Virus record (IMG/VR): IMGVR_UViG_3300025769_000631
Location: 1 to 28,194 of that record
From: a virus
Length of the DNA stretch: 28,194 nucleotides
Direction: 5' to 3' (one strand)
How positions within the stretch are numbered: the first letter of the stretch is position 1; each line of letters begins with the position of its first letter. The notes beneath the pieces are model-generated. The model saw only the letters and a list, made by a program, of their open reading frames with translations, did no database searches and had not been told where the DNA came from. Shown one piece after another: positions 1 to 8,961 of the stretch. The position numbers and the translations under genes are program-made.

Positions 1-223
1 AAGTAACAACATATTCATCTTTTCCAATAATTTCTAAAACAAATAATTTATTGTAAATTATAGTATACTTGTCTTGTATTTCAGCAAGAAGGGCATCCAA
101 ACCCCCTAAATCCGTAAATGTACAGAATAACTTATTATTCAAATCTCCTAGGTTTTGTATTGATGTTAAAACATCATAATTCGTATCATACATATTTGGA
201 GCTCTATCTAAAGTCGTAATCAT
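1..223 (-). CDS. Partial unknown protein (N-terminal 74 residues)
   Basis: A minus-strand reading frame opens with ATG at 221-223 and stays open to the window edge, so only the N-terminus is visible. It begins MITTLDRAPNMYDTNYDVL and continues with Asp/Leu-rich sequence. The start lies inside the last codons of the polymerase gene, overlapping it by 20 bases, which suggests translational coupling. AAGG lies a few bases before the ATG. I do not recognise the family. The preceding genes are structural apart from the polymerase, so it could be either virion-related or replication-related. The frame and start are fairly secure; the function is unknown. Confidence 0.6.
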   Translation of the reverse strand, partial: MITTLDRAPNMYDTNYDVLTSIQNLGDLNNKLFCTFTDLGGLDALLAEIQDKYTIIYNKLFVLEIIGKDEYVVT

Positions 224-1472
224 AACCTTGTTTTATTTTTATATTAAATTCGTATTTTTTGAAAATATTTTTAATATCTTCTAATATTTTTTCTTCTTTT
301 TTATCTACATCAAACAAAAATGAATCATAAGTATATAATATCAATTTTGTCTTATATCTCCTCAATATACAAAGAATATCCCACAATATCAACACATTTT
401 GCGAAGTTTCTAAATTTTGAAGTATATAATTAAACAGTTTTTGCGGGTTCATATTCTCCAATCCCTCCTTTGTATATACAAAGTTTGAAATCGGACATTT
501 TATAAAACCATCCTTATTAAATTTTTCCCAAGTTTTTTCTATATATTGTTTTACCTTACTAAAAAATTCCAGGTGCTCATATTGTTTAAAAACTCCTCCG
601 TATAACTGTTTAAATGTTAATTCTTTTGACTTATCATAATCTACATTGTAGAGTTTCGCCATGTGTTCGTGAATATCAACAGTGGGGAAACTATAATTAA
701 CGAGACGACAAGACAAGCTAGGATGATAAGCGCTAATATCAATTTCATACAAAAAATCATTGCTTGGTATAAAACTTTTCCTACATCCATTTTCTTTATT
801 AAGTGCCGCATAATTTACTCCATTAAATTTATTTGATGGTCTTGTTGTTGTTGTTTTTAAGTTGAACTGAGGGTAAACGTGTTCACCATTAAGGGTATGG
901 AAGTATCCTTCGAAGGTAGGAACGTGTACTCGTAATCCACTTCGCTCGATGGAGTTGAATACCACTGAACATTTGTTGTTAAAAAATTCATCATATTCTG
1001 TTTTATCTTTATTTATATTATCTTTTAAATCATTGTAAATTCCCTCACAATATTCATAATGTTTTACTACCGGAATAATACAATTTACACATTCTATATC
1101 TTTATGTTTACTATAATATATGTTATGTGCTGTTGTTTTAGTAGGTATATACGTAGTAGGTGGTGTGTTTATGTCAAAGAGAGCTTTTAGCGGAAAATAA
1201 TGTAATAATAACTTTTTATCTCTACAATATAATTTATTAAACCTTTTTAATAATCGGTTAATCTCGGTTATATTAATGCTTAAAGTTTCACTATGATTAA
1301 GGCATAACATAAACCCTTTACTCGCTTGTATAGGTCGAATATACACCAAAGATACGCGATTGATAGTAGGGTGGATAGTATCATTATAAGGAATTACTTC
1401 AATGAATGCTTCTTTATAACTACTATTTAATAAAAACCCTAATTGTTCATTGTCCTCTACTAGCCAATACAT
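204..1472 (-). CDS. Diverged family A DNA polymerase-like protein
   Basis: This 422-residue protein carries the polymerase core of family A (Pol I/T7-type) enzymes, which extend DNA from a primer using two metal-bound aspartates. The visible signature runs in the right order: a TxRxS-like stretch at 208-213 with N220 and a charged FIPSND segment at 234-239; motif A DISAYHPSL with D245; DIHEHMAKLY at 266-275; an O-helix-like KELTFKQLYGG with K283, F287, Y291 and G292; NYILQN at 348-353; and motif C YTYDSFLFDV with D383. Motif C is unusual: the family's HDE reads YDS, and the usual O-helix arginine is not evident. The N-terminal 170 residues are short and show no clear 3'-5' exonuclease motifs. 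A family A polymerase is unexpected here because T4 itself uses a family B enzyme. It follows the virion genes on the same strand. Family membership is well supported; activity is uncertain. Confidence 0.8.
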   Translation of the reverse strand: MYWLVEDNEQLGFLLNSSYKEAFIEVIPYNDTIHPTINRVSLVYIRPIQASKGFMLCLNHSETLSINITEINRLLKRFNKLYCRDKKLLLHYFPLKALFDINTPPTTYIPTKTTAHNIYYSKHKDIECVNCIIPVVKHYEYCEGIYNDLKDNINKDKTEYDEFFNNKCSVVFNSIERSGLRVHVPTFEGYFHTLNGEHVYPQFNLKTTTTRPSNKFNGVNYAALNKENGCRKSFIPSNDFLYEIDISAYHPSLSCRLVNYSFPTVDIHEHMAKLYNVDYDKSKELTFKQLYGGVFKQYEHLEFFSKVKQYIEKTWEKFNKDGFIKCPISNFVYTKEGLENMNPQKLFNYILQNLETSQNVLILWDILCILRRYKTKLILYTYDSFLFDVDKKEEKILEDIKNIFKKYEFNIKIKQGYDYDFR

Positions 1473-1490
1473 AAAACCATTTTTCGATAA

Positions 1491-1498
1491 TATAAATA
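1491..1498 (-). promoter_or_regulatory. Candidate late-promoter element before the polymerase gene
   Basis: The coding strand reads AGTTATTTATATTATCG, with the recurrent TATTTATA core ending 18 bases before the ATG at 1472. It sits in the 31-base gap after the 283-residue structural gene. This is one of ten similarly placed copies in the window; it deviates downstream of the core, so it is one of the weaker ones. Confidence 0.35.
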
Positions 1499-1503
1499 AC
1501 TAC

Positions 1504-2355
1504 TTAGTAACCTCCACGAGGTATATTTCTTCTTCTTGAAGTACCTACTTCTTCAGTAGCCCCAACTTTTCTACTTTTTAATGCTTCCCCTTCTTTAATT
1601 AATATTAAAACTTTGTGGGCTTGGGGTTGGTGAAATCTTCCTTCCATTAAAACCCCACTATTAGGATGAAGGTGGAAATAACCAACATATTCTTCATTAG
1701 TATCAAGAACCTTTAATTCCCCTCCTTCAGTATAATTAATATCTTCTTTATTTCCTTTATAGTACTTAGCAAACCTATATTTAAAATATTCTTCAAATTT
1801 TACCCATTCATTTATTTTAGCAACATATTTTACTGTGTTATAATTTTGTTTATAAACATCAAGTAATTTTCCTTTTAATTTCCAAGTTAATTGTAAGGGG
1901 GAATATAAATTGTATTGTACTGAACTGTCTTGGTTTTCGAATAACTCAAATTCATTTTGAGTAGTTTCATTATATTGGAAATTTGTACTTTTCTTTAAAA
2001 AATATCTTTGAAATGTTTGATTTTCATAATCAGAAGATGTTGGTTGCGGGATGCTATTAATTATAGGTCTTTGTGCAGTTATAGGAACACCTGAAGCATT
2101 AATGTATGCTTGAGGGGCTAAGCTATAAGATAAATCACTATCAGCCGGTTCTCCTTTTACTTCTACTTCATTATATATATTATCTACTTTAATTAAAGAA
2201 CGTACATTCTCATCTTGGGGATTTTGTCCAGTGAAATATTCTCCCTTTGAAGTTTTAAAATAAGCACCAATATAAGGAGATTTATCTGTAAGAAGAATAA
2301 ATTCTCCTCCTGCGGTATATAAATTAGATTCTATTTGGGATAAAGGTATGTACAT
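1504..2355 (-). CDS. Putative virion structural protein with HLHP motif
   Basis: A 283-residue protein that starts with ATG one base after the stop of the 1249-residue baseplate protein (TAA-A-ATG), so it belongs to the same operon. The N-terminus is a short strand-rich region mentioning typical structural repeats (GGEFILLTDKSPYIGAYF). The middle is Asn/Gln/Tyr-rich, as is common in phage virion proteins. Near the C-terminus is EEYVGYFHLHPNSGVLMEGRFH-like sequence with three histidines in a compact block. The C-terminal tail is basic (SRRRNIPRGGY). I recall similar histidine blocks in hypothetical virion proteins of marine T4-like phages but cannot name a function. Its position after the baseplate genes suggests a baseplate or tail-fibre-attachment part; this is inference. 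Confidence 0.55.
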   Translation of the reverse strand: MYIPLSQIESNLYTAGGEFILLTDKSPYIGAYFKTSKGEYFTGQNPQDENVRSLIKVDNIYNEVEVKGEPADSDLSYSLAPQAYINASGVPITAQRPIINSIPQPTSSDYENQTFQRYFLKKSTNFQYNETTQNEFELFENQDSSVQYNLYSPLQLTWKLKGKLLDVYKQNYNTVKYVAKINEWVKFEEYFKYRFAKYYKGNKEDINYTEGGELKVLDTNEEYVGYFHLHPNSGVLMEGRFHQPQAHKVLILIKEGEALKSRKVGATEEVGTSRRRNIPRGGY

Positions 2356-2356
2356 T

Positions 2357-5300
2357 TTATTTTAATTTATAAAATTCTTCATATAGTGTACTTAGTGGGG
2401 AGTATATTTCAACAAATTGTAACTTTCCTGTAAAATTGCCTTTTTCATCAGGATATTGGTCAAAATTATCAACAGTTATAGTCCCTGCTTTAAAATAAAG
2501 AAATTTACCATTGTCCTCAATGTAAGGTTGGCTACTAGTTTTGTAAGTAACAGCATATCCTAATTGTCCCTTATATTTAATTACTACAAAGTTTCTAACA
2601 CCAGAAAATTCCTCTCTAGCTTTTGGATCAAAACTTTTTTCTTTTATTTCAAATATCGTACCTTCTTTAGCAATAGCTACCCCAAATTGACTACTTGGAT
2701 TTTCTAATGCACTTAAGTTTACTGCAGAGGGGTTTATATAATTAGAACTAGCAGGGCCCCAATATTCAAAATGCCATGCTTCATCTCTTGATCTATTGTC
2801 TGCTAATCTCCAGGGGTTGTACCAACCATATCTTGCTGCTATAGTAGCTACTATTTTCCAGTTTTCTTTTAATCTATCATTTAAATTGGCCTCAGCACTT
2901 ACACCTCCAGTATAACTTAATCCAGATATTCCTAAATCAATAGCACCCCCCCAACCATGTGGAGAACTACCTACTGGAGCGGCAGCTGGGTTGTTTCCAA
3001 ATGATGCTTGGTAGGCTAGGTTTCTATATGCGGTTGTGATACTGATATTAATTCCTGCGGCTTTAGCATCTGCTCTCCATTTTTTATAGGCTTCCCAAGC
3101 ATATGTATTTAATTTCCAGTAATCTTCTCCATGGTATGTTTTTAATTTTGAACCACCTTTTTCATCTGTTAAAGCTAATAATTGTGGGGCAGTTTCTTGC
3201 ATTTTACCATTTACCCCTCCTTTAGCTATACTATCTTGAGTTATAGGGGCATATGTATAAGATTGTGCCCCGTATTTATTAGGATTTATTATGGGTTCAG
3301 GATCTCCTACAATACCACTAATAAGAGCATTACCATCCGCCCCAAGAGTATATGATAATGCTGAATCTGATAAATCATATTCTACTGTAGTAAATAAATC
3401 AGCTGTTAATACAGTATTTTGAGTATTTGCTGTTGAAATTGTATGTAATTCAGTTGTCCAATCGTTTTCGTCAATTTTGTGGTTTACTTGGGTAATAACA
3501 AATTTTAAAGCATTTGGATAAGCTCTAGGTAAAAATTCTTGTCTTATAGCTAATTGATTATAAATTTTAATACCCGAAAGACCATCACAGGTTAAGTTTA
3601 AATCTATAGGAATAAAACCTATTGTGTTTGAAGGTTCACCTGTTTTTCTATATATTTCATTACTAATACCATTAACAAATCCTTTAAAACTATTTTTACC
3701 CATTGATATAAAATCAGGATCAAATTTAAAGTAATAAGGAGAAATAATAGGAATTCCTCTAACTTTTCCCCCAAAAGCATTAGCTAAATAAACCATGTAA
3801 CTTACATTTTTTGGGTTTTGATCTTCTTGCTTATTTTTTAATTGTTGATATATAACCCAAGCCCTAACTTTATTTGAATATTCAATCCAAGTATAATCAA
3901 TAAAATCTTTTCCTGTTACAGGACATCCTTTAATTTCTTTATGTCCTTGTTTAGTTATACCAAAATTAGTTTCTTTAAATTCTCTTCTTGGAAAGGGACC
4001 CCAATGTGTATCTTCTTCTGATTCATCCCATTTTTTGGATATTTTTGTGATTTGTTCTATAGTTAATGGGTCATATTCATTTGAACCAGTGGAGGGAGAT
4101 ACAAGAGGAGGAGTTTCAGGGTCATCATATCTTACAGTATATCTATCTGTTAAACCCTTCATCCATTTAGAAAAAGCAGTAGCATCATAGTTTTTAGTTT
4201 TTGTCCCTTCTGCTGTAGTACCAATAGCTATCATTGAAGCTAGTTCAGGGGTTATTTTTGTATCAAAGCCAAAATCTCTTACGAAATTAGAAGTTTGTGC
4301 CTTATTTTTAGTAGCAGGATTATAACCAAATAATTCAAATGGAACAGTAACTTTACCGAACCTATCTTTATATTTATCTGAGGTTTCAATTGATGGAATA
4401 GGGTTTTGATCTATAAATGTAATTATTCTATCATCATTAAGAACACATTCTATATTATTTATACCACCTAATGCTCCATTTATACCATTACATATATTTT
4501 GCAAAAATTTAAATAGATAAATTTGTCCTTTTTCATCTGTTGTGTCTGAAAGTAATGTAGTAACAAAATCATAATTTAAATAAATATTCATTATATTACC
4601 ATATATAGCTTTATTATCTTGAGTCCCAAAATTATTTACACGACTTAGAAAAGGCCAAAAGTTAATTACCCCAGTATCTAATCCACCTGCAGTTTTTCCA
4701 CTATCAAATTGATCTGGAGTATTAAATGAACTTCTATCTAAGAAAAAAGGTTTTATAAAACAAATTCTAGGATCAAATGATACTTGATAAGGGTATATAG
4801 CACAAATTTGGTCATCACTTAAATCTATACCTAATATTTTATCACCATTTATAGAAGGTAAAACATATTTTTGGATTTTTATTAATAATTCTCTAAAAGT
4901 AAGAAAATAAGAATACCTTATAGTATTAACTCCATCATCTGTTCCTTTTTTAAGTGGTATAGTAGGGACACTATTAGTAAATCTAGCGGCATTTTCAGCT
5001 TGTTTTAAATTTCTTCCTACAACCCCTAATAAACTTAAATAGTTATTTTTTACTCCATTTTCTGACCCATCCCATTTTCCAACATCAGGAGAAACTATAT
5101 CACTATAAAGAGCATAAGATAAATTTGAGTCTCCTGCATTAGTAATAATAGCACTATTAGCATCTGCTAAACCTACTGTTACTTTACTAGTTGCTTTTTG
5201 GATGGATTTTTGTAATTCTCCTGCATCAACTATATCTTGAGGTAAATTTACTTTTAAGGATTCAATAACATCTCCTACAGTAATTAATTTTAAATTAATA

Positions 5301-6106
5301 TCATATGTTCCATCTGGGTTGAATTTCCAACTAAAATTAGTTACTTTACCTAAAAACCCATCATAATTTCCTTCGTATTCCTTTCTTTGTTGTCTAATTT
5401 TTCCTAATACCTCAGTAAATGGAGCTTTTTGATTGTAAAACCAATATTTTTCCATTAAAGTACTCCCAGTTGTTTTGTAAGTATCTTTTTGTATTACTTC
5501 ACCTTCTACTTCTATGGCGGAAGCACCATAATATTTATTCCAACCCCATTCTAAAAGCATAGTACACCCTAAACGAAGATAAAGTAATTCTAACATTTCA
5601 AATTGGAACTTGTTATGAGCTTTAATTTCAACATTAGCTTCTCGTATAGAACCCCTATTTTTAGCTTTTATATTAGCACTGATAAGTCCTGGTGGTGGGG
5701 TAATACCAAAGGTTGTTCCTCCTAATCCATAGGCTGCTGCATCATTCCAAAGACTTTGGTTAGAATTGAGTACTCCCGAACGCATATTATAATTTCCTAC
5801 ACTAGATATATTTCCTTCATTGTCTCGATTAATATCTAAACTAGATAAAGAATTGAATAATACTGCTTTTTCGGCCAATCTAGTACCTATAAAATTTGCG
5901 GGATTAGTAAAACCAATATCTGTTAACCTTTTTCTTCCTAAGTCATCATCATCAACAGAAATAGAAGAGCCTAATTTTAACCAGGCATTTTGATTAGATA
6001 GTACAGTTAATTGTTCATTACTTCTTACTTCTAACCCATGGAGATTTTGCCGGATTTGGATTTGGTTTTCAACCCAAGGTTCAAAAGATTCTCCTATTAT
6101 ACTCAT
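2357..6106 (-). CDS. Large baseplate/hub-like protein with M15 zinc peptidase domain
   Basis: A 1249-residue protein, the largest in the window. Residues 1 to about 950 are an Asn/Gly-rich structural region beginning FEPWVENQIQIRQ, without a motif I can name. Residues of roughly 985-1120 form an M15 (VanY / D-Ala-D-Ala carboxypeptidase / endolysin-type) domain: SPHGWGGAID supplies zinc ligands H1050 and D1057, and EAWHFEYW supplies ligand H1112 with catalytic E1109. This domain type cuts peptide stems of peptidoglycan. In a tail protein it probably acts locally during DNA entry, the job done by the gp5 lysozyme in T4. About 130 further residues follow. The start overlaps the LysM gene's stop (ATGA), and the next gene follows after one base. 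The peptidase call is strong; the hub assignment rests on context and size. Confidence 0.8.
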   Translation of the reverse strand: MSIIGESFEPWVENQIQIRQNLHGLEVRSNEQLTVLSNQNAWLKLGSSISVDDDDLGRKRLTDIGFTNPANFIGTRLAEKAVLFNSLSSLDINRDNEGNISSVGNYNMRSGVLNSNQSLWNDAAAYGLGGTTFGITPPPGLISANIKAKNRGSIREANVEIKAHNKFQFEMLELLYLRLGCTMLLEWGWNKYYGASAIEVEGEVIQKDTYKTTGSTLMEKYWFYNQKAPFTEVLGKIRQQRKEYEGNYDGFLGKVTNFSWKFNPDGTYDINLKLITVGDVIESLKVNLPQDIVDAGELQKSIQKATSKVTVGLADANSAIITNAGDSNLSYALYSDIVSPDVGKWDGSENGVKNNYLSLLGVVGRNLKQAENAARFTNSVPTIPLKKGTDDGVNTIRYSYFLTFRELLIKIQKYVLPSINGDKILGIDLSDDQICAIYPYQVSFDPRICFIKPFFLDRSSFNTPDQFDSGKTAGGLDTGVINFWPFLSRVNNFGTQDNKAIYGNIMNIYLNYDFVTTLLSDTTDEKGQIYLFKFLQNICNGINGALGGINNIECVLNDDRIITFIDQNPIPSIETSDKYKDRFGKVTVPFELFGYNPATKNKAQTSNFVRDFGFDTKITPELASMIAIGTTAEGTKTKNYDATAFSKWMKGLTDRYTVRYDDPETPPLVSPSTGSNEYDPLTIEQITKISKKWDESEEDTHWGPFPRREFKETNFGITKQGHKEIKGCPVTGKDFIDYTWIEYSNKVRAWVIYQQLKNKQEDQNPKNVSYMVYLANAFGGKVRGIPIISPYYFKFDPDFISMGKNSFKGFVNGISNEIYRKTGEPSNTIGFIPIDLNLTCDGLSGIKIYNQLAIRQEFLPRAYPNALKFVITQVNHKIDENDWTTELHTISTANTQNTVLTADLFTTVEYDLSDSALSYTLGADGNALISGIVGDPEPIINPNKYGAQSYTYAPITQDSIAKGGVNGKMQETAPQLLALTDEKGGSKLKTYHGEDYWKLNTYAWEAYKKWRADAKAAGINISITTAYRNLAYQASFGNNPAAAPVGSSPHGWGGAIDLGISGLSYTGGVSAEANLNDRLKENWKIVATIAARYGWYNPWRLADNRSRDEAWHFEYWGPASSNYINPSAVNLSALENPSSQFGVAIAKEGTIFEIKEKSFDPKAREEFSGVRNFVVIKYKGQLGYAVTYKTSSQPYIEDNGKFLYFKAGTITVDNFDQYPDEKGNFTGKLQFVEIYSPLSTLYEEFYKLK

Positions 6107-6429
6107 AACTCATTTCTATTATTTAATCTATAATATTCTGTTTGTATCCTTCCTATATTTTGAGGTATTCTAATTTGTACCCCTAGAGGAGGGAAATAAG
6201 AATTTTGAGAGAAAGAACTATTAGCACAAGAAATTATCCACCATAAAGAAGAATTTCCATAATAAGTTTGAGCTAATTGATCATATCTATCACTTTCTTC
6301 AGCATAAACATATATATCAGATATACTTAAAGGAATATCAGGATACTTAACTGTTTTATATAGTCTTTTTCCTTGCTTTCCTTCCGGAGAAAGTGATCTA
6401 GTAAGTCCTATTTCATTATATCTTCCCAT
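6103..6429 (-). CDS. LysM-like baseplate protein (gp53-like)
   Basis: A 108-residue protein with a LysM-like segment at about residues 45-90: DRYDQLAQTYYGNSSLWWI, an Asn, then a Pro-rich strand ending in VQIRIPQ. This is the usual pattern of an initial helix, a YYG turn, a second helix, then 'PPLGVQIRIP'. LysM-like domains occur in T4 baseplate wedge protein gp53 and in the tube-initiator proteins of other contractile systems, where they join the tube end to the baseplate. At 108 residues it is shorter than T4 gp53 (about 196). It starts on the 755-residue gene's stop (TAATG, one base shared) and ends inside the start of the 1249-residue gene, so the three are probably translationally coupled. 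LysM fold likely; exact T4 equivalent less sure. Confidence 0.7.
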   Translation of the reverse strand: MGRYNEIGLTRSLSPEGKQGKRLYKTVKYPDIPLSISDIYVYAEESDRYDQLAQTYYGNSSLWWIISCANSSFSQNSYFPPLGVQIRIPQNIGRIQTEYYRLNNRNEL

Positions 6430-8696
6430 TATTTTTTAGGTAAATAATTTATATGTTTATTATTTTTTATATCTAATCCTCCATCATAGTTATTTACCCC
6501 TCCTTGATTTGCTAAAGCAATATATTGTTCTTTACCATAAGATGAAGCAAAACTACCTTCACCAAATGCTTTTCCTGCAAATGTATTATTTTGTACGGCA
6601 GGAATAAAATTATGAATTGGGATAAATTGAAATCCAGTTACTTTAACTATCATTGGTAATTCTTTAACAGAAGGATCAGTTATAATATCACTGCCGTCTG
6701 CTGATAATCCTATATTTCCTGCATCTGGAATTGCTATTTCCCATGGTGATTCGGTTGGTACTCCTAGTTGTATTCCTTTCATTATTCCTACTTGTTCATA
6801 ACACCATCCTCCTATAGTTAAAGATATTAAGTTACCTCCCATATATCCAACACTTGAGTATTTAGGTGCATTTACCGAAGCAAGATAATTTAATTTTTGA
6901 TACATTGGAATTAGTTCTTGCTTTGATTGAGCTGCTACTGTCCAAGATAATGAAATATTTCTGTCAAACCCACCATATCTATAAAACTTTTCACCTCTAC
7001 CCATATATTTAATTTCACTCCAGTCACTAGAATAAGTATCAGACATTTCATCTATAATAGCTCTAAAATGAATATATGTTTTTTGGGATGGATCATCATT
7101 ATCTATAACACCAATCCTAAATTTAACAAAATCATTTTTAACTGCTTCCCCTTGAGCTACAGTTGAGGATTGGTAAATTGGTAAAGCATTAATTTTATCT
7201 AGAGCATTATTATAATCAGCATTGCCTTCTACAGTACTAATATTACTCCCTATATCTCTTCTACCTATAGTATAACTACTTCTATTTGCTTTAATTCCAG
7301 GGTTACCTAAATTTACTCTTTGTTCAAATTTATTAGCAGAGGTATAAGGTAAAGTATTTGGGATTGTATCACTTCCACTAGGAGCAATTACTTTCCTAAA
7401 ATCTGTTATATTATCTGCTTTATTAGTTCTAGAAAAAGGTACTTTAATTTCTACTTCTTGTTGGGTCCAAACTTGTCTTTCAGTACCTCTAAGTATTCCA
7501 CTTTTAAATCCTTCACTTGATTCTGGGGTTCTTAAACTATAAGGATTTGAAGTAGTATCATAAATATTATTACGTATTATAGTTCCATCTCCATTAAATT
7601 GATTAAAAAATGGTGGAATAAAATAATCTGAGTTTACTCCTGTTCTAAAAATATTTGCATTAGAATAAAAAGCAGCTGAGGCTCCAACTCTATATAATTT
7701 ATCATTTTTAAGATAATCTTGTACTTGTAAACTAGGATCATTTACAGTAGGTGATGGATTTGGTTTATTTGGAATATAATTTATAGTGGGTACATCTTCT
7801 CTTTCAGCTACTATTCTTGTTTCTTGAAGAGGAAATATAGGGTTATTTTCTTGATTATATGCTATATTAGAAAAATTAGGAACTTGTCTAAAACCGGAAA
7901 TAACACTTCCTGTGCCATATACTGGTCCTGCTTTACTAACAACAATTTTACTATTATTAATACCTGTTCTATATTCAGAAATCATATTAAGAGAAGTTCT
8001 ACCTACTCCTAAAATTGCCCCTGGACCTCCTGTGTAACTATATAATTCTGGGTCTCCACCTTGATTTTCTTTAATTTTTGGTAGTAGTCCTTGTAATCTA
8101 CTTTTATTACCTTCATCCCCCCCTGTAGTTATAGTATTTAAATAAGTTGGTAATCCTAAAGGGGTATTACCAAGTGGAGCTCCTACAGTTGTTTTTGTAA
8201 GGGGGTTTAAACCTTGTTTATTTAAATGGGCTCCTAATGCATTACCTGCGGCTTGTCCTATGGTTGATAAAGGTGTATAAATTCCTTGGTTAACAGCAAA
8301 ATTATTTACAAAAAAATCAGCTATACCTGCTATAACATTTCCAACACCTGTTTTATCATCACTTTGACTATTTCGTTGTTCGTTAAATGAAGTATACCCT
8401 GTTTGAGAGTTTACATTTGATAAAGATAATACATTTTGTTTAGCAACAAAAAGTATCCCATTAGGTGATTTAAAATCAACTAACATTTGTGTTAACCTAG
8501 AAACATCATTAGCTACAATTCTAGGAAGTAATGTTCCACCTCTTAATAAAAAATCAGGTCCACCTGTCCTGCCTGTTTCTGATAATCTAGTGGGTAAATC
8601 TCTTACTAGATATGGTTGGTTACTATTACCACCACCTACTCTATCCTTACCAAACCTTAATGATTTAAGATCTGTTCTTAAATCTACTAAACCCAT
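6429..8696 (-). CDS. Baseplate/tail-tube-end structural protein
   Basis: A 755-residue protein. Residues 1-500 are low-complexity, rich in Asn, Gly, Thr and Pro. From about 510 to 720 it looks like a compact strand-rich domain: DFVKFRIGVIDND, then FRAIIDEMSDTYSSDW, a GEKFYRYGGFDRNISLSW strand, a helix QELIPMYQKLNYLAS, and a final segment ELPMIVKVTGFQFIPIHNF. That pattern (strands, one central helix, strands) resembles the tube-like folds of baseplate proteins that start the tail tube, such as T4 gp48/gp54. This is a fold-level guess from pattern only. It lies between the tape measure and LysM genes, where a tube-cap or hub protein belongs. Structural role likely; exact identity unresolved. 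Confidence 0.6.
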   Translation of the reverse strand: MGLVDLRTDLKSLRFGKDRVGGGNSNQPYLVRDLPTRLSETGRTGGPDFLLRGGTLLPRIVANDVSRLTQMLVDFKSPNGILFVAKQNVLSLSNVNSQTGYTSFNEQRNSQSDDKTGVGNVIAGIADFFVNNFAVNQGIYTPLSTIGQAAGNALGAHLNKQGLNPLTKTTVGAPLGNTPLGLPTYLNTITTGGDEGNKSRLQGLLPKIKENQGGDPELYSYTGGPGAILGVGRTSLNMISEYRTGINNSKIVVSKAGPVYGTGSVISGFRQVPNFSNIAYNQENNPIFPLQETRIVAEREDVPTINYIPNKPNPSPTVNDPSLQVQDYLKNDKLYRVGASAAFYSNANIFRTGVNSDYFIPPFFNQFNGDGTIIRNNIYDTTSNPYSLRTPESSEGFKSGILRGTERQVWTQQEVEIKVPFSRTNKADNITDFRKVIAPSGSDTIPNTLPYTSANKFEQRVNLGNPGIKANRSSYTIGRRDIGSNISTVEGNADYNNALDKINALPIYQSSTVAQGEAVKNDFVKFRIGVIDNDDPSQKTYIHFRAIIDEMSDTYSSDWSEIKYMGRGEKFYRYGGFDRNISLSWTVAAQSKQELIPMYQKLNYLASVNAPKYSSVGYMGGNLISLTIGGWCYEQVGIMKGIQLGVPTESPWEIAIPDAGNIGLSADGSDIITDPSVKELPMIVKVTGFQFIPIHNFIPAVQNNTFAGKAFGEGSFASSYGKEQYIALANQGGVNNYDGGLDIKNNKHINYLPKK

Positions 8697-8698
8697 AT

Positions 8699-8932
8699 TT
8701 AGTTAGGTAAATTATTCAAGTACTTTTCAGCGGCAGGAATATTTCCTCTATCTAAAACAGAAGGATTAGGTAAAACACCATTAGGTGGATAAACTTGACT
8801 AGCTATAGGATTACCCTCATTTGAATATTCCTTATGTAGAGTAGAAATTTGTCTATTAGGAATTGGAGGGGTTGTTCCATTTAAGCTAGTTAAGCTAGAA
8901 TCGCCATTAATTAATTTGTCTTTTAAACTCAT
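8699..8932 (-). CDS. Small unknown protein in the tail operon
   Basis: A 77-residue protein starting MSLKDKLINGDSSLTS. I chose the ATG at 8930-8932; the frame continues upstream to a TTG at 8938, but the ATG is the more ordinary start and sits 13 bases after a promoter-like element. The sequence is Pro/Asn-rich with few hydrophobic runs (PPIPNRQ, YPPNGVLPNPSVLDRG) and looks largely disordered. It ends two bases before the 755-residue gene. A small tail or baseplate accessory protein is likely from position. I do not recognise a family. Confidence 0.6.
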   Translation of the reverse strand: MSLKDKLINGDSSLTSLNGTTPPIPNRQISTLHKEYSNEGNPIASQVYPPNGVLPNPSVLDRGNIPAAEKYLNNLPN

Positions 8933-8945
8933 GATCAATTGTTTT

Positions 8946-8958
8946 TATTATAAATATT
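8946..8958 (-). promoter_or_regulatory. Candidate late-promoter element before the 77-residue gene
   Basis: The coding strand reads AATATTTATAATA followed by AAAAC, identical in its 13-base core to copies before the tape measure, tail tube and sheath genes. It fills the short gap after the tape measure stop and ends 13 bases before the ATG at 8932. It would start a transcript for the baseplate genes. Confidence 0.5.
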
Positions 8959-8961
8959 AAA

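Noticed and set aside
1491-1498. TATAAATA on the plus strand as a T4 late promoter for plus-strand genes
   Set aside because: No plus-strand gene follows any of the copies, and all copies keep the same orientation relative to minus-strand genes.
1620-1690. JAB/MPN-type metalloprotease motif in the 283-residue protein
   Set aside because: HLHP is suggestive, but the rest of the JAMM pattern (upstream Glu and downstream S-x-x-D at the right spacing) is not seen.
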